A stretch of DNA of 13,779 bases from Planctomycetota bacterium (GTDB taxonomy: Bacteria; Planctomycetota; SZUA-567; H5-PLA8; CALKMO01): assembly GCA_026417845.1 (NCBI GenBank), contig JAOACM010000052.1, positions 1 to 13,779 on the forward strand. Direction: 5' to 3'. Shown piece after piece: positions 1 to 7,916 of the stretch. The notes beneath the pieces were generated by a model. It searched no databases, had not been told where the DNA came from, and saw nothing but the letters and a program-made list of their open reading frames with translations. The stretch's first letter is position 1. Each line of letters begins with the position of its first letter. A program made the position numbers and the translations under genes.

Positions 1-3000
1 ACCCCGGTATCTCCGCGCGCAGACGGTACCGCAGGGTATGCTCCCCGCGCCTCAGGAACGTGACGAAGAACGCTACCTTCGCATCCCGCAGCTCCATGTT
101 GCTGCACAGCCCGTCCCCGTACCGCGTCCCGCTCTTCAGATCCACCGGCTCGCATCCCGCCGGCTTCATATCCTCGAACACCATGTACTCGTAGTCGTTG
201 CCGGCCTTTATCTTCAGCTCGACCTCTATCTCCTCGCCGCTGGTCACGACCTCGCCCATCTTCAGCGGCGTCTTCTCCCACTCCAGCCGTTTCTCCTCGA
301 TTTCCCTGCCCGATGCGTCCTTCGACTTTACGGTCGCGGTCTTCGGTTTGCAGCGGTAGTAGGACCGCGTTATCCATATCTCGTTGCCCGCGCCCTTTAT
401 GTCCTGTTCCTTCGTGAAGTACTTCAGGCTCACGTTGTAGTACAGCGCGCCCGGACCATCCTTCGATATCCTGACGGTCCTTGCGCCCGTCGGGATGTCC
501 GACCCCTTCAGCACGAAGCTGTTGTCGAAGCCCCACATGTTGTCCTTCGTGACGTTCACTTTTTTCTTCACGCCCTCGAAGTCCACCGTGACGGTGTATT
601 CGGGGTTGAGCTCATCGGTGGAGCGCATGAAGCTGGACAGCGCGTAGATGACATTGGCGGTGTCCTTGGTCGAGCGCCACCTGAGACCCTTGCGGTTGTT
701 GAGCAGCCATTTCACGAGCCTGTAGGAATCCTCGCTCTTCGGATCAACCGCCGCGACGGCCCTGAGCGCCCAGGCGTTGGTCTCGATGTCGTCCCAGTAC
801 CAGCTCCACCAGCGCCCGCTCTGGGGGTTCTCGAACCACATGGTGCCGGCGTCTTTGTCCTCCTTTTTCCACTGCATTATGTTCTCGACGGCGATCTTCG
901 CTTTCTCCCTGTCGCCCAGTTCTTGGAACGTCAGGGCCAGGAGGGATTTGCCGTAGATGTTCAGGTTGTCGCGCTTGTTCCACAGCAGGTTCAGAGCGGC
1001 GTCGTTCTTCCGCCTGTCGAGCGCCAGTACATAGGCCGCATAGGCGGCTTGCTCGCGGTTGTAGAACTTCGCCCTGTCCGGGTCCTTCTCGGCGGCCACC
1101 AGAGAGGCCATCTCGCCTTCAAGGAACTTCAGCCCCCGCTGGCGGCGGTTCTCGTCTACTCCGGTCACACCGGCGTCCCTGGCGATCTTCAGGCCGTAGA
1201 GGACGTATGCGGTCATAGAGGGGTTGCCGGAATCGCCGCGCCACCAGCCCCAGCTCCCGTCGGCGTTCTGGAACCCGTACAGCCTGTTGAGCCCTGCGTT
1301 TATGATGTCGGCCATCCTGCTCGAATCGAAGACCGGCGAATGCCAGTAGCCGCGTTTCTGGGCCGCCTCGGCATCGGGCAGCTTCCCGCGGCGGTTGCGG
1401 AGGTCCTCGAGGTTAAGCCCGGTGTCGCGGAGCGTCTTCTGGACAAGCACCGCCGGCAGGAAGCGGCTCATCGTCTGCTCGGTGCAGCCGTAGGGGTAAT
1501 CGAGCAGGTAGGGCAGGGCATCAAGCATCGCGCCGGCTATCGAGGGCGACAGCGTCACGCGCAGCTCCGTCGCCTCCGGCTTTATGTCTGCCGGCAGCTC
1601 TATCGGGACCCCGCGGCTCCCGCTTTCCTGCGGCCTGTAGGCGCCGTTGCTGGCCACGAACTTCTCGGTACCGTGCACGAAGGCCGGGAAGCTGAGCTTC
1701 ATCGCGTCGGATTCCTCGTCCGTCAGCGCCTTGACCGCTATTGTCGGCTGGCCTTCGCGCAGGACCTTGACGCGCCAGTCCAGTCGCTTCTCGCCGCCCG
1801 CCGGCACCTCGACGTCCACCGACATGGGCGCGGAGCAGCCGAGAATATCCGGCGGTATCGTCAGCTCGCACTTCGCCCTCTTGGCCGATTTGAGGTAGTT
1901 GTGCACATTCGCCGACAGCACCACCTCGTCCCGTTCAACGAAGAACCTCGGCGCCTGCAGCCGGACGATCAGATTCTTGGTCGTTACCACGCCGATCTTA
2001 GCCGATCCGACCTGGGTGGTCTTCGTCAGGCCTACCGCGGAGGCGCGCCAGGTCGTCAGGTTGTCCGGGAACACAACCTCGATCGTCGCCCTGCCGTCCG
2101 GCCCGGTCACAACCGTCGGGGCCCAGTGCGCCTGGTCCGCGAAGTTGGAACGGATATCCGGCATGGCGAGAGCCTCGCCGGGTCCGTCGCCTTTCTTTCG
2201 CGTCTCCAGTTTGTCTTTCGCCTCGGCCTCGGCTCCGTCACGGTCCATACCCGGGGCTGCGGCCTTGGCGGACTCCATGGGCGCGCCCGCCCGTTCGGCG
2301 GCTGCCGGGAGCGCGTTGCCCGCGGCATCCGCCGCCCTGCGCAGGCGTGCACCGCCTTCCCTGGCGCCGAACTGCCCGCCGCCGATGCCGGTCTCCTGCA
2401 GGGCTTCCTCCAGCTTGTCGGCCTCGTCCCAGCGGCCCGACCCCCAGCCGTTCCAGTTCGGCGGCGCCCAGCGGACGTTCTTGTACTGCCGCCGCGGGTT
2501 GCCGTCGTGAGCGGTCGAACCGTAGCCGGACTGGAGCGATGAGACCAGCCGCACGCCCAGGTGCCTTCGCCGCCCGTAGAAATACTGCCGGATGTCCGGC
2601 GCGAGATCGCTCTGGAAGTAAAGCACTGACGAGTCGAACAGGCTCAGCGACACCTCCGCCTGCACGGGCCTGCCTTCGTTGTCCGTCGCACGGATGGTGA
2701 GCGTGCCCTTCTCGCCGGGTTTGTAGACCTGCTTGTCGGCCTCCACGGCGACGTTCATGAAGTTCTTCGACGGCGGTACGAACATCTCCCGGTTCTCCAC
2801 GAACAGCTTCCCGTCGCGGATCGCGGCCGCGCACAGGTAGAAGTTCGGGACGTGTTCCTTTTTGATCGGGATGTCGAGCAGCGTCGTCTTGCGTGGCAGG
2901 TGCAGGACGCGGGCGTCCAACAGGAGATTGCCCGCCTCCTGGGTCAAGAGCACCCAGGCGCCGGCGTAGTTGGAGTTCACCATGACGCGGGCCGTATCGC

Positions 3001-5902
3001 CCTCGGAGTACGACCGCCTGTCGGTTATGATCTCCACGTCGCGATAGCGGTACCTGGCGCCGTCGAAGTTGTCGCTGGCGACCCAGACGGCCGTCCACCC
3101 CTCGACCTTCTTGCCCCAGGCGTCTTCCGTCTCGAAGGCGACCTTGAACTGTCCATCCTCGTCGGCCGTGTGCGCGAAGAAGGCCCGGCCGTCGGCATCG
3201 GTGGCCAGGTCCCTCGAGTAGAGCGGCTTTTCCTCCACCTTCCCGTCGCCCGATCCGGCGCCGAGTATTTTCGAGACCTTGACCTTGCCCCTGGCGCTGA
3301 CGGGTGCCTCGTCCGGATTAAGCGTGCGTATCTCGAACTCGATCTTGTCCCCCGGCCTGTAGAAGCCGTTCTTCGCATCAACGAACGCGTAGAACTGGCT
3401 GCGGGTGACCTTGACGGTCCCCGATCCGGTTATGTTGCGTCTGGAAAGGTCCACGACGGTCGCCTCGATCAAGTACTGCTGGTCCTGATCCGGGAAGCGT
3501 TTCGCTATCTCCGCCGTCTCGAACTCGATGGCGACCGTGCCGTCCTTGTCGAGCGCCTTTTCACCTTCCAGCACCAGCTCGCGCGCCGGCTGCGCCCTTC
3601 CGCCGCCCCACCACCAGCGGCCCTCCCAGTCCCAGTAGTATGCCTTGCCGTAGCCGCGGCCGTACAGCCAGTCGTAAGGCCCGGCCGGCTGATAGACGTG
3701 CCTGTACGGTTCGCGGAAGACCCTGTACGTCGCCTTCCCTTCGGCCACCGGAGCGCCGAAATAGTACTTTGCCTGTATCCTGGCGGTGACCTTTTCGCCG
3801 AGCCTGGCCTGAGTGGCCGACGGAAGCACCGTCACCTCGAACTCAGGCTTCTTGTACTCCTCAACGCGGAAGTGTTGCCCGGGCGAGCCGGCGACGGGAA
3901 TATTCGACCCGGGGACCTCGACATGCATCCGGTACATGCCCAGCGGCGGTTCCTGGCCAAGTATCAGCTTGTCGTCGGCCGTGCCGAACTCGCCCAGCCT
4001 CAGCGTCCGCTCGTATATCTTGTTGCCCTTCGGATCCGTTACCGTGACCTTTATCATCTGTCCGACGGGAACGTTCCTGTATTCCCCGCCCTCGTACAGG
4101 CGCACCATGTGTTTGAAATTGACCGTCTGCCCCGGCCTGTAGACCGGCCTGTCGGTGTATGAGTAGACCTTGTAATGCCTGCCTTCGCCATCGCCGTACC
4201 AGCCCCACCATCCGTCGTCGGTCGTGGCGTACCGCCCGTTGATATTGACGAACGCCTGGATGTTCCTCCCGCTCCGGCGGTCGCCACCCGATCTGAAAGA
4301 ACATAGACCGAGCTCGCCAGTCGTTATCTTCGTCGCCTGGTACCGCCTGCCGTTCCCTTCCCACCAGAACTCGCCGACCGTGACCTCCGCCCTCTCTATG
4401 GGCTTGCCTGTCGCCGCATCGGCCACATAAAAGCGGAACTCGCTGCCGGCGGCCTTCTTTACGACGGCGATGTCCGATATGACCACCAGCGTCCTGGCCG
4501 TCACGCCCCCGCCGGCTGCTTCGACGAGGTACGCCCCGATCGAATCCAGTGGAGTCTCGACTTTATCCGCGACCGGCCGTCGGTCCTTTTTATCCGAGGT
4601 CTTGAAGTCCCATTCGGCGACCTTCTCCCCTCGGAAGCGATGGAACCTGTCGTTGTGCCAGAAGGCCTGCGAATAGGAATCCCAGCCTCCGTGCTCTGCG
4701 AACGGCTTTATGTCGGCGATCACATCCTCCAGCTTCACGCGGAAGGCCGAAAGCCGCACGGCGTCGAGGTTGCGCGAGTGCATATCGAGGATGACTTTCC
4801 TGCCGGGGAGCTGCGCGAGCGGAGCCGACAGGTTAAGCTCCTTCCTGGCGATCTCGTCCAAGTGGTATTCCGCCGACTCGCGATATTCGCTTTTCGGATA
4901 CTGCGCGAGGAGCTGCCGGAATTCCCGCTCGGCGCCAGGCAGGTCATTGCGATCCTTGAGGATCAGGCCGATGCCGTACTGGGCCGCGTCGGCGAGGAAG
5001 TTGCCGGGGTACTTAGACTGAACCTCGCGCAGGATATTAAGAGGGTCCTCGTCCGCCGGAGTACCGGGCAGCCACTGCGGCCGCAGAAACATCGCTTTCC
5101 GGTATACGGCCAGAGCCGCAAGCTCCTTCTTATTGCTCGTGTCGAGCCTCACGACTTCTTCGAGCAGGAAGAGCACCTTCTGTTTGTCGGAAAGATCCTT
5201 CGAGTACTTATCGGGCACGACAGTTGCCGCGGGCTGGCCGGCGGTGCCGGCCGCCGCGCCGGAGCCCTCGACCGCCTGAGGAACGGCCATCCGCTGACGG
5301 AAGCGCCCCCACTGCCAGCCTGTCCCGGCGATGGCCCGCGCAAGGTCGAAGTTGCAGCTCACCGCGTCCCGGCGCAGGTCCTCCGCATCCTCCGCCCTCG
5401 CTCCGGCCGGCGGCGTCTTCAGGAAGCCCAGATAGAGTTCTCTGGCCGTCTCCAGACATTCGATCGCGACCTTTCGGTCCTCCGCCTCGAAGCTGGTATA
5501 CTCCCATCCCTCGCGCCACGGTCCCCCGCGAACCGTCTCCTCGCCCTTCCTGTACCCCCACTTGGGCATATCCAGGCGCATCGCGCCCATCAGGTGCCGG
5601 AAGCGCGGCTCCCAGACGGTCCCCTTCTGCTTATCGGCGTATTCTGCCGCGGCCTTCTGAGCCTTGTCCCATTCCTGCATCTTCCCCCAGCAGACCACGA
5701 TGCGGAACCGGACCTTCTCTTTCTCGCGGAACTCCGGCGCGACCTTAAGCACCGCTTCATAGGCCAGCGCTGCATCCTTGTAGTTGTGCTTTTTGAAAGC
5801 CTCCTCCGCACGCTTGAAAGTCTCCTCCGGATCGTCTGCCGATGCCATCCACGCGCAAACCGCTACGCCGACCGCACCGAACACGATCGCTAATCGCCTC
5901 AT
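1..5902 (-). CDS. Bacterial alpha-2-macroglobulin family protein with N-terminal TPR-like region, thioester type (3' end outside window)
   Basis: The frame is open from the ATG at 5900-5902 to the left edge: 1967 residues and no stop. GGAGG at 5911-5915, 8 nt upstream, supports the start. Residues 1-22 look like a signal peptide with cleavage after A-S-A. Residues about 25-90 and 240-350 are helical and TPR-like (e.g. 'AEREFRQLLAQYPKSEYRES'). Macroglobulin-type beta domains follow; the MG2 signature 'TDRPVYRPGQTVNFK' is near residues 583-597. A bait-region-type domain spans about 950-1110, a low-complexity linker about 1147-1248, and the A2M domain ('WAPTVVTGPDGRATIEVVFP') about 1250-1330. 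The thioester domain begins near 1450 with 'YPYGCTEQTMS': C1473, E1475 and Q1476 form the CxEQ motif. The C-terminal 'FEDMKPAGCEPV' and 'GEHTLRYRLRAEIPG' are typical of the last receptor-like domain, so probably only tens of residues are missing. Known members trap proteases after bait cleavage and bond covalently through the thioester. No pbpC, the frequent partner of the E. coli-type protein, is visible. Family assignment is firm; cellular role is inferred. Confidence 0.93.
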   Translation of the reverse strand, partial: MRRLAIVFGAVGVAVCAWMASADDPEETFKRAEEAFKKHNYKDAALAYEAVLKVAPEFREKEKVRFRIVVCWGKMQEWDKAQKAAAEYADKQKGTVWEPRFRHLMGAMRLDMPKWGYRKGEETVRGGPWREGWEYTSFEAEDRKVAIECLETARELYLGFLKTPPAGARAEDAEDLRRDAVSCNFDLARAIAGTGWQWGRFRQRMAVPQAVEGSGAAAGTAGQPAATVVPDKYSKDLSDKQKVLFLLEEVVRLDTSNKKELAALAVYRKAMFLRPQWLPGTPADEDPLNILREVQSKYPGNFLADAAQYGIGLILKDRNDLPGAEREFRQLLAQYPKSEYRESAEYHLDEIARKELNLSAPLAQLPGRKVILDMHSRNLDAVRLSAFRVKLEDVIADIKPFAEHGGWDSYSQAFWHNDRFHRFRGEKVAEWDFKTSDKKDRRPVADKVETPLDSIGAYLVEAAGGGVTARTLVVISDIAVVKKAAGSEFRFYVADAATGKPIERAEVTVGEFWWEGNGRRYQATKITTGELGLCSFRSGGDRRSGRNIQAFVNINGRYATTDDGWWGWYGDGEGRHYKVYSYTDRPVYRPGQTVNFKHMVRLYEGGEYRNVPVGQMIKVTVTDPKGNKIYERTLRLGEFGTADDKLILGQEPPLGMYRMHVEVPGSNIPVAGSPGQHFRVEEYKKPEFEVTVLPSATQARLGEKVTARIQAKYYFGAPVAEGKATYRVFREPYRHVYQPAGPYDWLYGRGYGKAYYWDWEGRWWWGGGRAQPARELVLEGEKALDKDGTVAIEFETAEIAKRFPDQDQQYLIEATVVDLSRRNITGSGTVKVTRSQFYAFVDAKNGFYRPGDKIEFEIRTLNPDEAPVSARGKVKVSKILGAGSGDGKVEEKPLYSRDLATDADGRAFFAHTADEDGQFKVAFETEDAWGKKVEGWTAVWVASDNFDGARYRYRDVEIITDRRSYSEGDTARVMVNSNYAGAWVLLTQEAGNLLLDARVLHLPRKTTLLDIPIKKEHVPNFYLCAAAIRDGKLFVENREMFVPPSKNFMNVAVEADKQVYKPGEKGTLTIRATDNEGRPVQAEVSLSLFDSSVLYFQSDLAPDIRQYFYGRRRHLGVRLVSSLQSGYGSTAHDGNPRRQYKNVRWAPPNWNGWGSGRWDEADKLEEALQETGIGGGQFGAREGGARLRRAADAAGNALPAAAERAGAPMESAKAAAPGMDRDGAEAEAKDKLETRKKGDGPGEALAMPDIRSNFADQAHWAPTVVTGPDGRATIEVVFPDNLTTWRASAVGLTKTTQVGSAKIGVVTTKNLIVRLQAPRFFVERDEVVLSANVHNYLKSAKRAKCELTIPPDILGCSAPMSVDVEVPAGGEKRLDWRVKVLREGQPTIAVKALTDEESDAMKLSFPAFVHGTEKFVASNGAYRPQESGSRGVPIELPADIKPEATELRVTLSPSIAGAMLDALPYLLDYPYGCTEQTMSRFLPAVLVQKTLRDTGLNLEDLRNRRGKLPDAEAAQKRGYWHSPVFDSSRMADIINAGLNRLYGFQNADGSWGWWRGDSGNPSMTAYVLYGLKIARDAGVTGVDENRRQRGLKFLEGEMASLVAAEKDPDRAKFYNREQAAYAAYVLALDRRKNDAALNLLWNKRDNLNIYGKSLLALTFQELGDREKAKIAVENIMQWKKEDKDAGTMWFENPQSGRWWSWYWDDIETNAWALRAVAAVDPKSEDSYRLVKWLLNNRKGLRWRSTKDTANVIYALSSFMRSTDELNPEYTVTVDFEGVKKKVNVTKDNMWGFDNSFVLKGSDIPTGARTVRISKDGPGALYYNVSLKYFTKEQDIKGAGNEIWITRSYYRCKPKTATVKSKDASGREIEEKRLEWEKTPLKMGEVVTSGEEIEVELKIKAGNDYEYMVFEDMKPAGCEPVDLKSGTRYGDGLCSNMELRDAKVAFFVTFLRRGEHTLRYRLRAEIPG

Positions 5903-6072
5903 CGCCGATCCCTCCTTTTCCCGCTCCCGCGTTTTCTCTACCGCGCAATCTTACGCGATGCCCTGTCCATAATAACGCCGCAATCCCATGGCGCGCGAGG
6001 CCCGGCTGCCGGGGACGATCCCGACCGCCACACGGGGGACCAATATCCGGTCTCGCCATCGCGCGCTTAAGC

Positions 6073-6118
6073 ACTATAGACGTCGGTTCCACTGCCCGGT
6101 TTCGCAAATTCCCGGTTT
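6073..6118 (-). promoter_or_regulatory. Possible promoter with direct-repeat operator for the macroglobulin gene
   Basis: On the minus strand the octamer AAACCGGG occurs twice (6111-6118 and 6095-6102), separated by 8 nt. Downstream, TATAGT at 6073-6078 resembles a -10 box. With a 17-nt spacer the -35 position falls on 6096-6101, inside the nearer repeat. This layout would suit an activator replacing a weak -35. The site lies about 170-215 bp upstream of the macroglobulin ATG, leaving a long leader. No -35 consensus is present, so this is a weak prediction. Confidence 0.25.
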
Positions 6119-6173
6119 GTCGCATCCCCGCCCTAAGCATGCCACCTCAACTTTCAGGTGCCTGTTCTTAAGA

Positions 6174-6248
6174 GCCTATCCGAAAACCGCCGGCGCGCAG
6201 CTTACCTCAGCGAGTCCCACTTGTCCGACAGGAAGTTTTTGGATGGGC
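6174..6248. repeat. 75-bp element bounded by imperfect 18-bp inverted repeats
   Basis: The left end GCCTATCCGAAAACCGCC (6174-6191) matches the reverse complement of 6231-6248 (GCCCATCCAAAAACTTCC) at 14 of 18 positions. The 39-bp centre contains no gene. The ends look like insertion-sequence termini, so this may be a miniature element or a remnant left by deletion of a transposase gene. No clear target duplication is visible. A large RNA hairpin is the alternative reading. Confidence 0.5.
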
Positions 6249-6298
6249 ACTAAAAAACAAGCTTAACTTATTGTGCTGTAAGGTCTTGTGTCTTTAAG

Positions 6299-6340
6299 GC
6301 TGGGGAAACGCCCCCCGACTAGGCGGGCTGGTCGCCCAGC
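6299..6340. repeat. GC-rich inverted repeat / hairpin region
   Basis: GCTGGG (6299-6304) can pair with CCCAGC (6335-6340). Inside, GGGC (6325-6328) can pair with GCCC (6334-6337), or GGCG (6322-6325) with CGCC (6333-6336); these folds exclude one another in part. No T-tract follows directly, so it is not a convincing terminator. Function unknown. Confidence 0.35.
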
Positions 6341-6355
6341 GATGCGCCGGAAAGG

Positions 6356-6481
6356 GGCTTTTTGCACAATTAAGGTCACAAGTCCCTGTAGGACAATGCC
6401 TTACATGCGAGCGCCATTGCTGAGGAGTCGCATCGCAACCTAATTGCTCATAAGGCGTTACGCCCTTTATGCAACAAAGTC
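6356..6481 (+). mobile_element. 126-bp non-coding element with terminal inverted repeats, copy A (MITE-like)
   Basis: The left end reads GGCTTTTTGCACAAT; the reverse complement of the right end reads GACTTTGTTGCATAA, so the termini are imperfect inverted repeats. Oriented this way it aligns with the reverse complement of 7951-8076: after a one-base gap near the end, a 41-nt stretch matches at about 30 positions, and the other terminus also aligns. Both copies are exactly 126 bp. The GGCTTTGTTGC-type terminus recalls ends of the IS903 group of IS5-family insertion sequences (from memory, unverified). There is no transposase and no target duplication is evident. The octamer GCTGGGGA occurs at 6299-6306 and again just outside the right end at 6482-6489, but the left one does not abut the element. 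Confidence 0.62.
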
Positions 6482-6484
6482 GCT

Positions 6485-6553
6485 GGGGAGGAAAAAATTT
6501 TTGAAAGTTTCGCTCAACAATCGCAAAAGTCCGGGACGTGTTTTGCCGATAAT
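6485..6553 (+). promoter_or_regulatory. Possible promoter region of the SH3-domain gene
   Basis: An A/T tract (about 6491-6502) resembling an UP element precedes GATAAT at 6548-6553, which matches five of six bases of a -10 box. The position 17 nt upstream (6525-6530, AAAAGT) is a poor -35. The start codon lies about 120 nt further downstream. A short palindrome, CATTT-CGC-AAATG (6604-6616), sits in that leader and could be an operator. All of this is weak. Confidence 0.25.
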
Positions 6554-6672
6554 CCATGAATGACGGGCGGGACCGATGGGGGGCACCGCGCCGTTGCATC
6601 CGACATTTCGCAAATGGATGGGGAATCGGGTGCGGACATGGAACCCCTCGGGGGAGGAAGGCAGGTAGCGCC

Positions 6673-7884
6673 ATGCGTTACTCTATTTGCGTTTGCGTTT
6701 TTCTGGTCTGTGGGGCGATGGCGGTCGCGGGCGCTGTGCGCGCGGCGGACGATTCGACGAACAAGGCGAAGGCCGTAGCCGCCTCCGGTGGCTCCGCCAG
6801 GACGGCGCAGGGGCAGACGAAGGCCGCCCCTGCGGAGCTTTCCAGGACGGCCTTCGATGCTCCGAGGCAAGGCGAGATAGCGATGGAAAACGTCAATATC
6901 CGCTCCGGCCCCGGGGTCGGCGAGAAGGTGATCGGCGTACTCCGCAACGGCGACCACGTCACGGCCGTGGCGCAGGTCGGCGACTGGCTGGAGATAGAGT
7001 ACCCGGCCAAATTTCCGGCCTGGATATCGAAGGACTACGTGGATGTGGTCAAGGAATCGGGAGACCGGAACGGTACAAGGATCGGGAAGGTCAACTGTCC
7101 CAAAGTGCGCATCAGGGCTTCCGGCGATATGACCGGCAAGGTGCTGAAGGAGGCCACGCGCGGGGATGAGGTGATGATCGTCGGCGAGTCGGGCCTGTGG
7201 TACAAGGTCGTTGCGCCGGCCGGATCCAGATGCTACGTCCACAAGAATTGCGTGCAGCTCGAGCCTCCGAAGGCCGGTGTGCCGCCCGCCGGGACACCTG
7301 AGGTCGCGTCCGCGGCCGGGAGCCGGAAGACCGAAGGCGCCGGTTCGTCCACCGACGCGGCTTCCAGTCCCGCCGCTTCCGCCGCCATGGCCGGCGAGAA
7401 GCAGGATGCCGATGTGGAGGCGAAGAGCGCGGTAACCGCGGCGGCTCCAGCGCCCGGTGCAGGAGGGGCAGCGGCGTCTGCTGCGTCATCCAAAGTTACG
7501 GTAGCTTCCGCGCCGAAGACCGAGCCGCTCCTCCCGATATCGGTCGAATCCGGACAGAAGCCTGGAGATACCGCGGCGAAGGACAGCGTACCGGTCGAAA
7601 AGCCGAATCTGACCGCTTCCGCTTCGGTCAGGGTGCCGAGGCTGCCCTCAGGCGAAGGCTTCGTCAGCGAGGGCATCCTCGAGAAACAGACGAAACATGA
7701 CGCCCCTGTCGGTTACCGGCTTACCAAGGGCGGGATAACAACCTACTACGTCAGGGCTGCTGAAGATGTAGACCTCGAAAAGGCGGTTGGCAAGCTTGTC
7801 GGGGTAAAGGGGCGCATCCTGCCCCCGCCGAAGGGCTTCGCCCATCAGGTCCTGCTTGCCGAAAGCGTGGTCGCGGCCGAATAG
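6673..7884 (+). CDS. Exported protein with two bacterial SH3 domains and a small C-terminal domain
   Basis: This 403-residue protein starts at ATG 6673. The frame is open upstream to an ATG at 6556, but only the internal start gives a signal peptide (MRYSICVCVFLVCGAMAVAG, then AVRA|ADD, cleavage near residue 24). Purine-rich GGGGAGGAAGGCAGG lies just upstream, its last AGG 7 nt from the ATG. Residues about 67-127 and 137-198 are two SH3_3-like domains ('VNIRSGPGVGEKVIGVL...GDWLEI' and 'VRIRASGDMTGKVLKE...GLWYKV'), a fold often used to bind cell-wall peptides or target envelope enzymes. Residues about 199-325 are an Ala/Pro/Ser linker. Residues about 327-403 ('YRLTKGGITTYYVRAAEDVD' then 'LVGVKGRILPPPKG') form a compact beta-rich, possibly OB-like domain. 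There is no catalytic domain, so an adaptor or wall-binding role is likely. It is divergent from the macroglobulin gene and ends in its own terminator. Confidence 0.88.
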   Translation: MRYSICVCVFLVCGAMAVAGAVRAADDSTNKAKAVAASGGSARTAQGQTKAAPAELSRTAFDAPRQGEIAMENVNIRSGPGVGEKVIGVLRNGDHVTAVAQVGDWLEIEYPAKFPAWISKDYVDVVKESGDRNGTRIGKVNCPKVRIRASGDMTGKVLKEATRGDEVMIVGESGLWYKVVAPAGSRCYVHKNCVQLEPPKAGVPPAGTPEVASAAGSRKTEGAGSSTDAASSPAASAAMAGEKQDADVEAKSAVTAAAPAPGAGGAAASAASSKVTVASAPKTEPLLPISVESGQKPGDTAAKDSVPVEKPNLTASASVRVPRLPSGEGFVSEGILEKQTKHDAPVGYRLTKGGITTYYVRAAEDVDLEKAVGKLVGVKGRILPPPKGFAHQVLLAESVVAAE

Positions 7885-7916
7885 CAGCGCCGGTTGCGAA
7901 CCTTGGCTGGATATCG

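Larger units (their letters stand above)
5903..6672. other. 770-bp gene-free spacer between divergent genes
   Basis: No convincing gene lies here. Short open frames on both strands lack domains, credible ribosome sites and codon bias. The region is richer in A+T than its neighbours, especially 6240-6550. It contains a direct repeat (6095-6118), an inverted-repeat element (6174-6248), a GC-rich hairpin region (6299-6340) and a 126-bp terminal-inverted-repeat element (6356-6481). It must also hold the promoters of the macroglobulin gene (leftward) and the SH3 gene (rightward). The density of repeat remnants suggests an insertion hot spot; that is inference. Confidence 0.8.

Noticed and set aside
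38..2542. Long plus-strand open frame of 834 codons opposite the macroglobulin
   Set aside because: It is the antisense shadow of a GC-rich gene. The product is Arg/Pro/His/Leu-rich with no domain, and the opposite strand gives a continuous, recognisable A2M protein. The same applies to plus-strand frames at 2852-4162 and 4640-5893.
5757..6140. Minus-strand frame of 127 codons upstream of the macroglobulin start
   Set aside because: It overlaps the macroglobulin start in another frame, has no domain or codon bias, and runs through the repeat-bearing spacer.
6398..6456. tRNA-like fold in copy A
   Set aside because: A helix of about 6-7 bp closes a 59-nt unit, but there is no anticodon arm, no T-loop sequence, and the arm count and lengths do not fit a tRNA.
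6398..6470. Integron attC-like site
   Set aside because: Ends such as GCCTTAC and TAAGGCGTTA slightly resemble attC cores, but the GTTRRRY/RYYYAAC pair, the L boxes and any cassette or integrase are missing.
6556..6672. Upstream ATG extension of the SH3 protein (39 extra residues)
   Set aside because: The extension is not signal-like and would bury the signal peptide; ATG 6673 has purine-rich sequence upstream and starts directly with the leader.
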